Counted from the stretch's first letter, positions 35,961 through 46,467 are shown. The stretch is DNA of 64,000 nt from Mycobacterium parmense (GCF_010730575.1 NZ_AP022614.1:5146001-5210000); one strand, 5' to 3'. Numbers and translations: made by a program. The notes: generated from the letters alone by a model not told the origin.

Positions 35961-38888
35961 TTAGTAGTGCGGTGAGGCCGCCGGGAACCGGTCGGTGGTC
36001 GCCGACTGCGGGTCATCTTGCCGGGGCAGCAGGTAGGCGCGAACCGCCGAACGTGGCCCGTAGGGCCGAAGTAGCTGGCTGGCCGGGCGAGTGCGTACCT
36101 GCTGCGGCCACCAGAACCAGCGCCCCAGCAGCGCGGCGACGGACGGCATCATGAATGAGCGCACGATCAGGGTGTCGAACAGCAGACCCAGGCCGATGGT
36201 GGTGCCGACCTGCCCGACGACTTTCAAATCGCTGAATATGAACGAGGCCATGGTGGCGGCGAAGACCAGGCCCGCAGACGTCACCACCGCACCGGTGCCG
36301 GCCATCGAGCGGATGATTCCGGTTTTCAAACCGGCACCGATTTCTTCTTTGAAACGGGACACCAGCAGCAGGTTGTAGTCGGATCCGACGGCCAGCATCA
36401 AGATGATGGACATCGCCAGCACCATCCAGTGCAGTTTGAAGCCGATGATGTCCTGCCACACCAGCACGGACAGTCCGAACGAGGCGCCCAACGAGATCAG
36501 CACCGTGCCCACGATGGTGACCGCGGCGACCAGGCTTCGGGTGATGATCAGCATGATGATCAAAATCAGGCTGGCCGCAGCTATTGCCGCGATCATCAGG
36601 TCGTATTTGGAGCCGTCGCGCATGTCCTTGTAGACCGCGGCGGTGCCGGCAAGGTAGATCTTGGCGCCCTCCAGCGGAGTTCCCTTGATGGCTTCCTTGG
36701 CTGCGTTCTTGATCGGCTCGACGTGCGAAATGCCTTCCGGGGTCGCGGGATCCCCTTCATGGGAGATGATGAAGCGGGCCGCGTGCCCGTCCGGCGACAG
36801 GAACATCTTCAGACCGCGCTTGAAGTCGGGGTTGTCGAAGACTTCCGGCGGGATGTAGAACGAGTCGTCGTTCTTGGCGGCGTCGAAGGCCTGGCCCATG
36901 GCGGTCGAGTTTTGGCTCATCACGTCCATCTGGTCATACAGCGACGACATCGAGCTGTGCATGGTCAGCATCATTTGCTTCATGGTCGTCATGGTGGCGA
37001 TCATGGGCGGCATCTGCGCCAGCATCTGCGGCATCAAGGCGTCCAGCTGAGATATGTCGCCGGCAAGATAGGTGAATTTTTCGGTGATCTGATCCAGACC
37101 GTCGAGCGCGTCGAAGAGGGATCGCAGCGACCAGCAGCCCGGGATGTCGAAGCAGTGCTTTTCCCAGTAGAAGTAGCTGCGAATCGGCCGGAAGAAATCA
37201 TCGAAGTTGGCGATGTTGTCGCGCAATGTGTTTGTGACATCCAACATTTCATGCGTGAGGCCGTCCATGTGGTGGGTGACCGCGGCCATCTGCGAGGTGA
37301 TGTTGTACATGCGCTGCATGGTGTCGATGGACTGTTGCATCGCGTCGGCCTGCTTGAGCATGTCGTCCATGCGCTGGTGCATGTACTGCTGGTTTTCGAC
37401 CTGCGTGGTGTTTTGCATGCTGATCTGGAACGGGATTGAGGTGTGCTCGATCGGCGTTCCCAGCGGCCGGGTGATCGCCTGGACGCGCGCGACACCCGGA
37501 TGTGGAAGACCCCTGGCGATCCGGTCCAACACCAGCATGCCCGCCGGGTTGCGCATGTCGTGATCGGTCTCGATCATCAACAATTCCGGATTCATCCGGG
37601 ACGCGGGGAAATGCCGTTCGGCGGCGGCGTAGCCGATATTCGCGGGGACGCTCGGGGGTAAATACAGCCGGTTGTCGTAATTGGTTTGATAACCGGGTAG
37701 GGCGAGTAGACCGATGAGGGCGATCGCGACTGACACCGCGAGAATTGGCCCGGGCCAGCGCACGATCGCGGTGCCCACCCGTCGCCATCCCGGGTCCGCA
37801 TCTTGCGCTTAGGATCGAACAGCTTGAAGAAACTGCCGACGGTCAGGACCGCCGGACCCAAGGTCAGCGCGGCAGCAACGGCGACCAGCATCCCGACCGC
37901 ACAAGGGATACCCATAGTCTGGAAATACGGAAGCCGGGTAAAGCTCAGGCAATACATCGCACCGGCAATAGTCAGGCCAGAGCCAAGGACGACGTGCGCG
38001 GTTCCGTGGAACATGGTGTAGAAGGCTTTTTCGCGGTCCTCGCCTAGGCCGCGCGCCTCTTGATATCGGCCGAGAATAAAGATCGCATAGTCTGTCCCAG
38101 CGGCGATGGCCAACAGCACCAAAATATTAACCGCGAAGGTCGACAATCCCATGATGTTGTTGTAGGCCAGGAAAGCGACAACCCCCCGAGCCGCCATCAC
38201 CTCGATCACCACCATGAACAACGTGCTGAACACGGTGATAATCGAGCGGTATACCCACAGCAACATCACGATGATCACCACGAAGGTGATGATCGTGACC
38301 TTCTGGAGGCTCTTTGTCCGGCCGAGTGCTGATCGGCGATCAACGCCCCAGCGCCGGTCACATAGGCCTTGACCCCGACGGCGCAGGCACGCTGTCCACG
38401 ATCTTGCGGACCGCCGCGACAGACTCGCTGGCCAGGCTCTCGCCCTGGTTACCAGCAAGATACGCCTGCACATAGGCGGCCTTGCCGTCGGAGCTTTGCG
38501 AACCGGCGGCCGTCAGCGGATCCCCCCAGAAGTCCTGGACGTGCTGGACGTGTTTCGTGTCAGCCTCGAGTTTGCGGACGATCTGGTCGTAGAAATGGTG
38601 GGCCTCATCGCCCAGCGGCTTGTCACCTTCCAGCACGATCATGACCGCACTGTCACTGTTGAATTCGTTGAATACTTTGCCGATGTGCTTCATCGCTTGC
38701 ATCGACGGCGCGTCCTTGGGGCTCATCGACACGGTGTGTTCTTCGGCGACCGCGTCCAGCGATGGAACCAAGACGCTGAGGACGACGACAAGCCCCACCC
38801 AGGCAAAGACGACGGGCACCGCGAGTTTGTGGACCGTTCGCGCGAAAACCGGCATATGCGGCAGCCCTGCGGCCCGGTCATCGGTCAT
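35961..38888 (-). pseudogene. MmpL transporter, frameshifted
   Basis: A near-full-length MmpL (about 970 codons) spread over several frames. Piece 1 (38888 to ~38375) holds the first membrane helix and loop; piece 2 (~38320 to ~37795) holds [20 protein letters not shown]; piece 3 (~37795 to 35961) holds the second loop and [19 protein letters not shown] short segment between pieces 1 and 2 ([19 protein letters not shown]) reads in the third frame, so at least three frameshifts are needed. Its start overlaps the MmpS stop, the normal arrangement. A functional protein is not expected unless the shifts are sequencing errors. Confidence 0.88.
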
Positions 38889-39304
38889 GCGGACTTCACT
38901 ATGCAGAACGTTTGCGCATTCATACCCTGACTCGACCTTTCGTCCTTGACCACCTCGTCCACGATGATCCGGCAGCCGATTTGGTTGCTGTCGCCCTGCG
39001 CGACGATGTTGACGCTCACCGAGGGCAGCGTCGAGGTAACCGAGAGCGTCCAGGGCAAAGGCACGTTGCTAGCTTTCTGGGGCTGGGCATTGATGTCCAA
39101 GTAGTTGATGTTGGCCACCGTCCCCGGGGGACCATAAACCTGGTAAACCACGCGCTTGGGATTGAACGGCTTGATCTCATCGGCGATGCCGCTGGTCATC
39201 GTCTGATCGTCGTGGACGCCGAAAAAGGTGCGAAGCCGCAGTACGCAGAAGCCCGCTACCGCCACCACCGCCACGATGACCAGGACGATCCACATTTTCT
39301 TCAT
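38885..39304 (-). CDS. mmpS: MmpS-family membrane protein
   Basis: A 139-residue MmpS protein. One N-terminal membrane helix ([19 protein letters not shown]) is followed by a periplasmic beta domain with [20 protein letters not shown] and cysteines in IGCRI and FCIV that could pair. By family knowledge MmpS proteins work as partners of MmpL exporters, often encoded just upstream and overlapping, as here (overlap of four bases with the MmpL start). It remains intact although both MmpL genes are broken. The symbol is given at family level only. Confidence 0.88.
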   Translation of the reverse strand: MKKMWIVLVIVAVVAVAGFCVLRLRTFFGVHDDQTMTSGIADEIKPFNPKRVVYQVYGPPGTVANINYLDINAQPQKASNVPLPWTLSVTSTLPSVSVNIVAQGDSNQIGCRIIVDEVVKDERSSQGMNAQTFCIVKSA

Positions 39305-39408
39305 CGCAGCGCCAACGTGAATCCTCCCCAGCCAACCATCTCCCGCTAGTTGGGCGCCCCACCGCCCATTCGACTGGATCGGTCACAGCCAATTGGACCG
39401 CAGCGCGG

Positions 39409-40602
39409 CTAGTTCGCCGACCAGGAGATCGGCAACGACAAATAGCCTCGGATCGGGCCCGACCGCAGGCGCTGCGCGCGGCCCAAGTCGACTTCCCAGT
39501 TGGGCACGCGGGCCAGCAAGGCGCGCAACGCGATCCGGGCCTCCATCCGGGCCAAGGACGCACCGAGACAGAAGTGAATGCCTCGGCCGAATGCCACTTG
39601 GTGTTCGGGTTTGCGCCCGATGTCAAACACGTCGGGATCAGCGAACACGCGTTCGTCACGATTAGCCGAGCCGAACAACAACAGCACCGAATCACCCGCC
39701 GACATTGTGACGCCATGCACTGTCACGTCGCGGGTCAACGTTCGCGAAAGTCCTTGAGCCGGTGAGTCATACCGCAGCAGCTCCTCAACAGCTGCCCCGA
39801 GCAAGCTCTCATCGCCAGCCAGCCGGTGGCGGGTGTCGCGATAGTCGGCCAGTACCACCGCGGCGTTGGCCAGCAGATTCGACGTCGTCTCATGACCGGC
39901 GATCAGCAGCAGCAGGCAAAAGCCAAGCAGTTCGTCGTCACTAAGGTGCTTTCCGTCGATCTCGGCACACACCAACGCTGACATCAAATCGTCGCGCGGT
40001 TGGCCGCGGCGGTCGGCGAGGAAATCGGTGAAGTAGCCATAGATCGCGGCCGCGGCTGCCAAAGCCTCGCCGGTCTCGCCGTGGGTGGGATTGGACTGCA
40101 CCAACGCGTTCGACCATCGCCGAAATTGTGTACGGTCCTCGCGCGGCACACCGAGCAAATCAGCGATCACCATCGCTGGTAGTACAGCTGCGAAGTCGGC
40201 GACGAAATCGGCCGAACTGGCTTCCTGGATCAGGCCGGCCGTCAACTGATCAGCGAGGTCCTCGATCGCGCACGTCAGCGCCGCGATTCGTCGCGGGGTG
40301 AAGGCCTTGCTAACCAATGCCCGCAGCTGATCGTGTCGCGGGGGATCCATCAAAATCATCATCGGCAGCAGCGATTCGCGAAAAGTCGAGCCCGGTGGAG
40401 TCGGAAATACTCCGTCGACCGACGAGTAGCTGTGATGGTCAAGCAGCGCGCTGATGACATCCGCGTGGCGACTAAGTACCCAGGTGTTGGTATCGGCGGC
40501 GTGATAGACCGGTGCCGCGTCGCGTAGCTGCCGGTAGACGGGGTAGGGGTCGTCCTGAATTTCCGCGTCAAAGGGATCGTAGCGAAGTTGTACCGTCGAC
40601 AT
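39409..40602 (-). CDS. Cytochrome P450
   Basis: A 397-residue P450. The I-helix motif is AGHETT (about 238-243), the ExxR pair is EELLRYDSP, and the heme-binding loop is FGRGIHFCLGASLARME with the ligand Cys at about residue 345. It inserts oxygen into a hydrophobic substrate and needs ferredoxin electrons; no ferredoxin gene is adjacent. The ATG at 40602 has an AGGAGA site five bases upstream and is preferred to the in-frame start at 40617. It is divergent from a TetR gene, with a palindrome between, so it is probably controlled by that regulator. Confidence 0.93.
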   Translation of the reverse strand: MSTVQLRYDPFDAEIQDDPYPVYRQLRDAAPVYHAADTNTWVLSRHADVISALLDHHSYSSVDGVFPTPPGSTFRESLLPMMILMDPPRHDQLRALVSKAFTPRRIAALTCAIEDLADQLTAGLIQEASSADFVADFAAVLPAMVIADLLGVPREDRTQFRRWSNALVQSNPTHGETGEALAAAAAIYGYFTDFLADRRGQPRDDLMSALVCAEIDGKHLSDDELLGFCLLLLIAGHETTSNLLANAAVVLADYRDTRHRLAGDESLLGAAVEELLRYDSPAQGLSRTLTRDVTVHGVTMSAGDSVLLLFGSANRDERVFADPDVFDIGRKPEHQVAFGRGIHFCLGASLARMEARIALRALLARVPNWEVDLGRAQRLRSGPIRGYLSLPISWSAN

Positions 40603-40629
40603 AGCGTCTCCTGCCACATTGCAGAACGT

Positions 40630-40654
40630 CGGTTTAGACTGAGAGTTTAAACCG
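40630..40654. promoter_or_regulatory. Palindromic operator between P450 and TetR
   Basis: Arms CGGTTTA (40630-40636) and TAAACCG (40648-40654) are perfect inverted repeats, 11 bases apart, inside the short divergent gap. The position and symmetry fit binding of the adjacent TetR dimer, which would control both genes. Confidence 0.65.
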
Positions 40655-40667
40655 AGGGGAGGACTTT

Positions 40668-41249
40668 ATGCGGAAGATTCCCGCTCAGATTGCCGACCGG
40701 TTGCCTGCCGCGGCCGAACTCTTCGCCGAGCGCGGGCTCAACGACACAAAGATCGAAGACGTCGCCGCGACCACGGGCATCGCCAAGGCCACGCTCTACT
40801 ACTACTTCGCCGGCAAAGAAGAAATACTCGCCTTCCTCCTCGAAGACGCCCTACAACACGTCGCGCACGAGGTCACCGCGATCGTCGAGGCAGACGGCGC
40901 CGCCGCCCAACGCCTGCACGACGTCATCAGTGCCCAACTGCGCGTGATGGCCCAGCGGCCCGCTGTCTGTCGCGCCCTCATAGGAGAACTGGGCCGCGCC
41001 GCCCGCATGCCCGTCATCGCCAACATGATCAGCACTGCCTACTTCGAACCCGTCGAGACCTTGCTTCGCGCGGGCGCTAACGACCGTTCACTCGAGGCTC
41101 TCGACAACCCCAGAGCTGCCGCCATCGCGCTATTCGGTGCAGTCACCACCAGCGCACTGACCTACCTAATCACCGACGATACGCTCGACGAAGATCTAAT
41201 CGCACGAACAATTCACGACGTCGTGTTTACCGGCATACGGCCACGCTAG
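40668..41249 (+). CDS. TetR-family regulator
   Basis: A 193-residue TetR regulator. The helix-turn-helix is in TKIEDVAATTGIAKATLYYY (about 26-45), followed by FAGKEEILAFLLED. The ligand-binding half is typical in length. It starts at ATG 40668 after a strong AGGGGAGGA site and is divergent from a P450 gene across a perfect 7-base palindrome. It likely represses itself and the P450, responding to the P450 substrate; this is inferred. Confidence 0.92.
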   Translation: MRKIPAQIADRLPAAAELFAERGLNDTKIEDVAATTGIAKATLYYYFAGKEEILAFLLEDALQHVAHEVTAIVEADGAAAQRLHDVISAQLRVMAQRPAVCRALIGELGRAARMPVIANMISTAYFEPVETLLRAGANDRSLEALDNPRAAAIALFGAVTTSALTYLITDDTLDEDLIARTIHDVVFTGIRPR

Positions 41250-41894
41250 CTCCCCCCGCAGACCAATCTGCGACCACGCGTGTGCTCGATAGTCAACGAC
41301 TTTGAGCATTTCTGAACATCTCCTACCGCAACAGCTCACCCCCAGAACGCCCGCGTCCGATGGAGGTTCGCGGCCGGCGAGATCCGGGCACCTGACCAGT
41401 GCAGCCAGAACGTCGGACCCGAAAACCGCTAGCCCACCACGGCAATACCGCAGGTTTCGAATACGACCACTCCACCAGCACAGTGCCAACACACGACTTA
41501 CACACCGCCCCTTGGTGTTTCGTGCACTGTGCAAAGTCTCGATGGTCGTCGCACACCAACCATGCGCCCGCACACGACGGGTCAAGTAGCCCGTGGCCGC
41601 GGGCAAAATTAGCGTCAGACGGGGGACTTGCCAGGGCTACGGAGGCGTGGCACAGCCTCGAAGCATCCAGGTCTCGAATGGCTCCGCCGGGCGGCGGCCG
41701 CAATAGTCAGATATGGCCAATCCGACCCGCGTCTCGGCAACGTGGGATGTCCACATCGCGATATTCGGTATCGCCGGTGGATCCTCACCCGAAGGCTGTC
41801 CCCGACGGCCTTCCGTTGTGTGGGCCACAGCCGCGAACCTCCGCGACCGGGCTTCCTTGGAGGCGCCGGGGGAGACCTCGACGTGATGGACGCT
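41250..41894. other. Intergenic region without recognised gene
   Basis: About 645 bases between a TetR gene and a convergent unknown gene. ORFs on both strands have no recognised motifs or ribosome sites. No IS scrap or palindrome was identified. Confidence 0.45.
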
Positions 41895-42503
41895 CTACGT
41901 CTTGACGTCGGGATCGTCTGTGTCACGCTGCGGGTTGGAAAGTCCTGGCGCGGGTGTATTTGATTGAGCTGCTGGCGGATTCGCCCCAGTCGTGCCAGTA
42001 CCAGCAGTGCCAGGCGCCTTTTTCGTAGTGGTGTCTGCTTCGGGTTCAATCGGGTCGCGCAGATCGATCATTTCGGTGCCAGCCTGGGGAGATATGGTCT
42101 TGGTCGTCCAGGTGGACTTGACCCTCGACGATTTGCCTTTGTGTTCGACGTGTACCTCGATGGCATCGGTTGCACTCGCCCCGCTGGTGAGTGTGAAGTA
42201 GACGCGAATCTTGGCTTTGCCGCCATCGAAGTTGATTGGCCCGGCACCAGTTTTGGAACGTCCGATTAATGGCAGCTTGGTGTTGGTGCCAGCTGCCATG
42301 AGTTCAACCGAATCGACTTGCGCGGCCCCGCTTCCCTCCTTGGCGAGGACGACTTCCACGAACCCGGTCTTGTCGAATTCGCTTGTCACCGTGATGTTGG
42401 CGCGGTTCTGACGGATGTAGAGGACGACCGGCACGCCGATTGCGGCCCCCAACGTGGCGGCGGCAATGATGACGCCCCAAATAATCCAGTCGATGCCGAA
42501 CAT
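41895..42503 (-). CDS. Unknown membrane-anchored protein
   Basis: A 202-residue protein I do not recognise. It has one N-terminal membrane helix (IIWGVIIAAATLGAAIGVPVV, about 6-26), a beta-rich middle domain of about 110 residues (VTSEFDKTGFVEVVLAKEG, KAKIRVYFTLTSG), and a disordered tail rich in Thr, Pro, Gly and Asp. The ATG at 42503 overlaps the upstream stop (TGATG), so it is coupled to the 42503-43186 gene. The topology suggests an extracytoplasmic beta domain if the helix is a signal anchor. No function is proposed. Confidence 0.65.
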   Translation of the reverse strand: MFGIDWIIWGVIIAAATLGAAIGVPVVLYIRQNRANITVTSEFDKTGFVEVVLAKEGSGAAQVDSVELMAAGTNTKLPLIGRSKTGAGPINFDGGKAKIRVYFTLTSGASATDAIEVHVEHKGKSSRVKSTWTTKTISPQAGTEMIDLRDPIEPEADTTTKKAPGTAGTGTTGANPPAAQSNTPAPGLSNPQRDTDDPDVKT

Positions 42504-43114
42504 CAGGGACACCCGCACGGAAATGACTGTGCGCCCGTTATGGGGTCCACCTCGATGCCTCTATGACACACCTCGCTGCACCCGACCACCTTGCATTGCA
42601 AGAGGCCGTTGAAGAATCGTCTGAGATGGCAGCGGTCGTCGTTGTCCTCCCACACGACCTCATACGGGCCCCTCGACGCAGTGCCCACGCGAAAATCGAT
42701 CGCACCCTCGTCGTCATTGCGCGTGGCTCGATAGAACGACACCGCTTCAGGGTGACCCGGATCCGGGGTCAACAGGTAGTCACCGTTGACCAGCGGAACC
42801 GCCGTGTGCCAGATGGCCGCGATGCGCTCGCCCTGACCCCGCTCAACGATGCCCAGACCTGAGCGCGCCTGAGCCCACGATTCTGCGGTGAAAGACAATA
42901 CGGTAGGGGTGTGGAGCGACGGATGATCCGCATCCGAGAACACGATATCTTGTAGCGAGGGTTCTTCCGCTAGACGCTGCGCGAGCTCGACACTCTCTTC
43001 GTCTTGAGCCAATTCATTTCGCACTCTTGGATCTAGCGGTGGCACGATCCCGGCGAGTTCGAGCACGAATGCTGCCATTGTTGCCGGCCACGCCGGCATG
43101 CCTACCCCCGTCAT
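42503..43114 (-). CDS. Unknown protein with Cys-rich C-terminus
   Basis: A protein of about 203 residues (ATG at 43114; the frame is open to 43186) that I do not recognise. The C-terminus has clustered cysteines (CKVVGCSEVCHRG, then FPCGCP), which could bind metal or form disulfides. The middle part (YEVVWEDNDDRCHLRRFFNG) is charged. Its stop overlaps the start of the next gene, so the two form a pair. Codon use looks normal for the window. Nothing indicates a transposon origin. Confidence 0.6.
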   Translation of the reverse strand: MTGVGMPAWPATMAAFVLELAGIVPPLDPRVRNELAQDEESVELAQRLAEEPSLQDIVFSDADHPSLHTPTVLSFTAESWAQARSGLGIVERGQGERIAAIWHTAVPLVNGDYLLTPDPGHPEAVSFYRATRNDDEGAIDFRVGTASRGPYEVVWEDNDDRCHLRRFFNGLLQCKVVGCSEVCHRGIEVDPITGAQSFPCGCP

Positions 43115-43186
43115 GGCACAAACGATAGGGCGATCGCCGCAGCATGGGGCGCATTTCGGCATTTTCGCAGCGGTGGTCAATTTCAT

Positions 43187-43783
43187 TGATCAACGCTGCG
43201 CCCCTCGCGGTCCGCGGTGTCGGCGGACGGTGGCTACGGTCTCCACCTTGTCGTAGGGAGACGTTCCCAGGTCGCTGCTTCGACGAGGCCCACCGTGATG
43301 AGGAAGGGCACGAACATGCGTTGTTGGGCTTCGGGTTGGCGGGCCAAAGCAGGCTCCAATCCCCCGGCGGGGGAGCGGCTGCGCAGTAGGACCACAGGCA
43401 GGAGCGTTTGCTGGAAACGCCCGCCCGCTCGACCGCTCGCCCGGTTATCGGCCCTAGGAATTGACTCATCGAGTGAATCACAATGCGTTAGTGCCACACT
43501 CGCTGCATCACGTCGAAACCGGTTGCAAGAGCGTGCGATGCGTATGGCGGCGGATTATCGGGAATGTATAGTGGCGCTCGACTACGTTGAAGTACAACCG
43601 ATTGCGCTATATGCGGTAGTTAACCAACAGTCGACGGGTTCCTGAGCCACCGAGTGGTGTGCGCCAGCCCGTCGAGTGCCTGGACCAGCTGTTGTGGGCG
43701 TGTCCCTGCTGCAAAACCCGCGAATGAAGTGGCATCATCTTTGCCGACTGGATAACTGATCAGCTGATGATTCTTCACTGTGG
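43187..43783. other. Region upstream of the recombinase trio
   Basis: About 600 bases without a recognised gene. A 10-base palindrome, ATCAGCTGAT, lies near 43760, shortly before the recombinase gene. It could be part of an integration or promoter site, but no repeat partner was found at the other end of the trio. Confidence 0.4.
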
Positions 43784-44880
43784 GTGAAGTTGAGGAGGCG
43801 TGGGTTGGCTCTGGCTGTCGTGCGGGACCTGAGGGAGCAGCGGGCACCGGCGACCGAGGATGAGCTCGCCGGCTTCGAGACCGATGTGCTGGCCGGATTC
43901 GTCCTTGCCCGGGCATCGGCCGGGTTGGTCGACTCGACCATCCGCAACGACGTGAATCACCTTGAGCTGATCCGGGACTGGTTCGGTCGGCCGCTGTGGG
44001 AGATCCAGCCTGCTGACGCCGACACCTACTTCGGCAAGGTGCTGCGTGATGCCCGGGCGTCGACTCGGACCGGGCGGGCGGCCGCGCTGACGGTGTACTT
44101 TCAGTTCCTCGAACTGCGTCACAAGGTCGAGTTGCACAATCTCAGCGGCCGGGTCATCGAGTGCCCGCTCGATGAGATCAACCGACCGCGGGCGTGGGTG
44201 GATCCGCAGCTGCGCATCCCGCCGACCGCCGACGAGGTGGAGCAGCTGTTCGCGGGTGGCGCGGGGAGCTGGTCACCTGCCGCAAGTTCGCCCCGACCGC
44301 CCGAAACTACGCCGTGGCTCGCCTGGTGGCCGATGTCGGATTGCGGATCAACGAGGCGCGGATGCTCGACCTGGATGACGTGCGCTGGGAGCTGGGCCGG
44401 TTCGGCAAGCTGAACGTCCGTCATGGCAAGGGATCTCGTCGCAAAGGTCCCAAGCCGCGGGTAGTGCCACTGATCAACGGCGCCGACCGCAGCCTGCAGT
44501 GGTTCATCGAAGACGTGCTGGGCCTGTTCGATGTCGACCCGAAAAACCATGCTGCGCCGCTGTTTCCGTCCGAACGCAAGAACATCGACGGGACGTGTAT
44601 GCGCGCGACCGCCGACGTCTATCGCCGCGCCCTGGCCGAGGCCACCGACCGATATCTGCCGAGGTGGTCGGGGAAGCTGACACCGCATGTGCTGCGGCAT
44701 TTCTGCGCATCCCAGCTTTATCTGGCCGGTATGAACCTATTCGCGATCCAGGAACTATTAGGTCACGCCTGGACGGGCACAACGGCTCGGTATATCCACG
44801 TGCACGCCACCCACGTCGAAGATGCCTGGGTCACCGGGCAACGCCGGGTCGCCGATCGATGGAAAGGACTCGCTCGATGA
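43784..44880 (+). pseudogene. Tyrosine recombinase 1, frameshifted
   Basis: A tyrosine recombinase of about 365 codons. The N-terminal SAM-like domain (LAGFVLARASAGLVDSTI) is in the first frame. Near 44262 the frame slips; adding one G in GCGGGTGGCGCGG restores WRGELVTCRKFAPTARNYAV. The catalytic domain then shows Arg in VGLRINEARMLDL, HVLRHFCASQLYLAG (HxxR), LLGHAWTG and the Tyr in TARYIHVH. One lost base in a G-rich run could be a sequencing error, in which case the enzyme would be whole. A start at GTG 43784 or TTG 43805 (GAGGAGG upstream) is possible. The stop overlaps the next gene. Confidence 0.83.
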
Positions 44881-45200
44881 AATGGAACCTGCGATTGGCC
44901 GCGGCCAATCGCGGCATCTGGAAGGCCAGCGAACTCCAGCGGATGCTCGCCGACCGCGGTCTGGTCATCAGCGCCGGCAAGATGTCGGGCCTGTGGTCGG
45001 GCAACCCCAACGCCATCAAACTGAACGACCTGGACGTCATCTGCGCCGTCCTCGGCTGCGGGGTCGACGAGTTGCTGATTCCCGAACCCGAAACCGTGGC
45101 AGCGGCCACGCCCGTCACCGACGACGAGTCAGCGGCGGTCGGTGAGGCCCGGTCGGTCACGCCGCGCACTCGCGCCGGCAGGTCGCTGCCGCCGCGATGA
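44877..45200 (+). CDS. Small XRE-type helix-turn-helix protein
   Basis: A 107-residue DNA-binding protein. The N-terminal HTH of Cro/CI type is seen in ELQRMLADRGLVISAGKMSG with LNDLDVICAVLGCGVDELL, as in short XRE-like regulators. The C-terminal ~35 residues are disordered. The ATG overlaps the upstream recombinase stop (ATGA), and its own stop overlaps the ATG of the next gene, so all three are coupled. It probably controls or directs the recombinases on either side. Confidence 0.82.
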   Translation: MKWNLRLAAANRGIWKASELQRMLADRGLVISAGKMSGLWSGNPNAIKLNDLDVICAVLGCGVDELLIPEPETVAAATPVTDDESAAVGEARSVTPRTRAGRSLPPR

Positions 45201-46467
45201 ACTGCCTGCACTGCGGGACTGCGCTGCCTGCCAACAGTCGCCGCGACCAAAAATACTGCGGCAGAAGCTGTTCAAGAAGAGCGTCCTACCAACGCAGAAA
45301 GGCGGGACTGCCTCCTCGCCCGCCCCGGCGGCATCCAGCCTTGGAATCCGACGACCCCGTGCTCGCGGCCGCCGCGATACACGCCCGGGAACTCGGTGCC
45401 GCCCACGATTGGTGCGGTGAGACCACAAACCGATGCCTCGACGCCCTGCTCACCCTTCTGGCCGGTCGGCCCACCGGTGATCGCGTGCCGCTCACCGAGG
45501 TTCGAACCCGGCCGCATCGGCTCGCGTCCCGTCGCAGGCTCGTCGAAATCCTATCCCACTTCGACCTGCTGAAAGACGACACCGAACCTCCGATCCGTGC
45601 CTGGATCGACCGCGTCACCGCGGAACTTCCGCCAGGATTCGCCGAGCCGGCCCACCACTGGCTCCTTACCCTGTTGGTCGGCGGCGCACGTGCTCGCCCA
45701 CGATCACCGAGGACGCTCTACAGCTACTTCGGCTCGGTCAAGCCCTTCTCGCGCACTGGTCCACCTCCTACGAGCATCTCAGGGAGGTCACCAGGGCCGA
45801 CGTCGACGCGGCGCTGCGGCCGTTTCAGGGAAACCAGCGCCACAATCTGATCAAGGCGCTGCGGTCGCTGTTCCGGCACGCCAAGAAGAATGCTCTGGTC
45901 TTCAGCAACCCAACAGCGGGTTTGAAGAGCCAACCAGTAGACCAGGACCTCCTGCCCATCACCGATGACGAGGTGCGCTCGATCGAACAGCTCGCCAGCG
46001 AACCGCTTGAACGCCTCGTCGTGGCGCTGAGCGTCGAACATGCCTGCCGCACAGCCGTTATACGCAAACTGGTGCTCGACGACATCGACCTGCCGAACCG
46101 GCGGATCACCCTTGCCGGACACAACCAACGGCTCGGCGAGCTCACCCACAGAGCGCTGAACACATGGCTCGACCACCGCCGGGACAGATGGCCCCACACT
46201 CCGAACCGGCACGTTCTACTCACGACGAAAACTGCATTGCGCACAACGCCGGTCAGTCAAAAATCGGTGAAACAATCGTTGAGCGACAATGGATTCACGA
46301 TCGAACGCATCCGTGCCGACCGAATCCTTCACGAAGCGCTGACCGCAGGCCCGGACCCACTGCACCTGTCTCTCGTCTTCGGCATCTCCCACAACACCGC
46401 ACGGCGCTACACCACCGTGGCCGAACGGCTGCTCAGCGACGAACTCGAGCAGCCGGTAGAACCGTAG
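45197..46467 (+). pseudogene. Recombinase-like protein with Zn-finger, frameshifted
   Basis: The third gene of the trio, about 423 codons. The N-terminus carries MNCLHCGTALPANSRRDQKY followed by CGRSCSRRA, a CxxC...CxxxC-type zinc finger. Helical DNA-binding parts follow. At about 45695 the frame shifts; the other frame continues with TEDALQLLRLGQALLAHWST and LVFSNPTAGLKSQPVDQDLL. The C-terminal half (LVVALSVEHACRTAVIRKLV, DDIDLPNRRITLAGHN) has the outline of a tyrosine-recombinase catalytic fold, but I do not see a full RHRY set. Such proteins accompany recombinase/XRE pairs in actinobacteria. One frameshift separates it from an intact gene. Confidence 0.75.

Noticed and set aside
36429..37439. 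A 336-codon plus-strand open frame rich in His and Gln
   Set aside because: Antisense shadow of the MmpL second loop; composition is an artefact of the complementary codons.
43217..43645. A 142-codon plus-strand open frame
   Set aside because: No motif, no ribosome site and odd composition; treated as intergenic.
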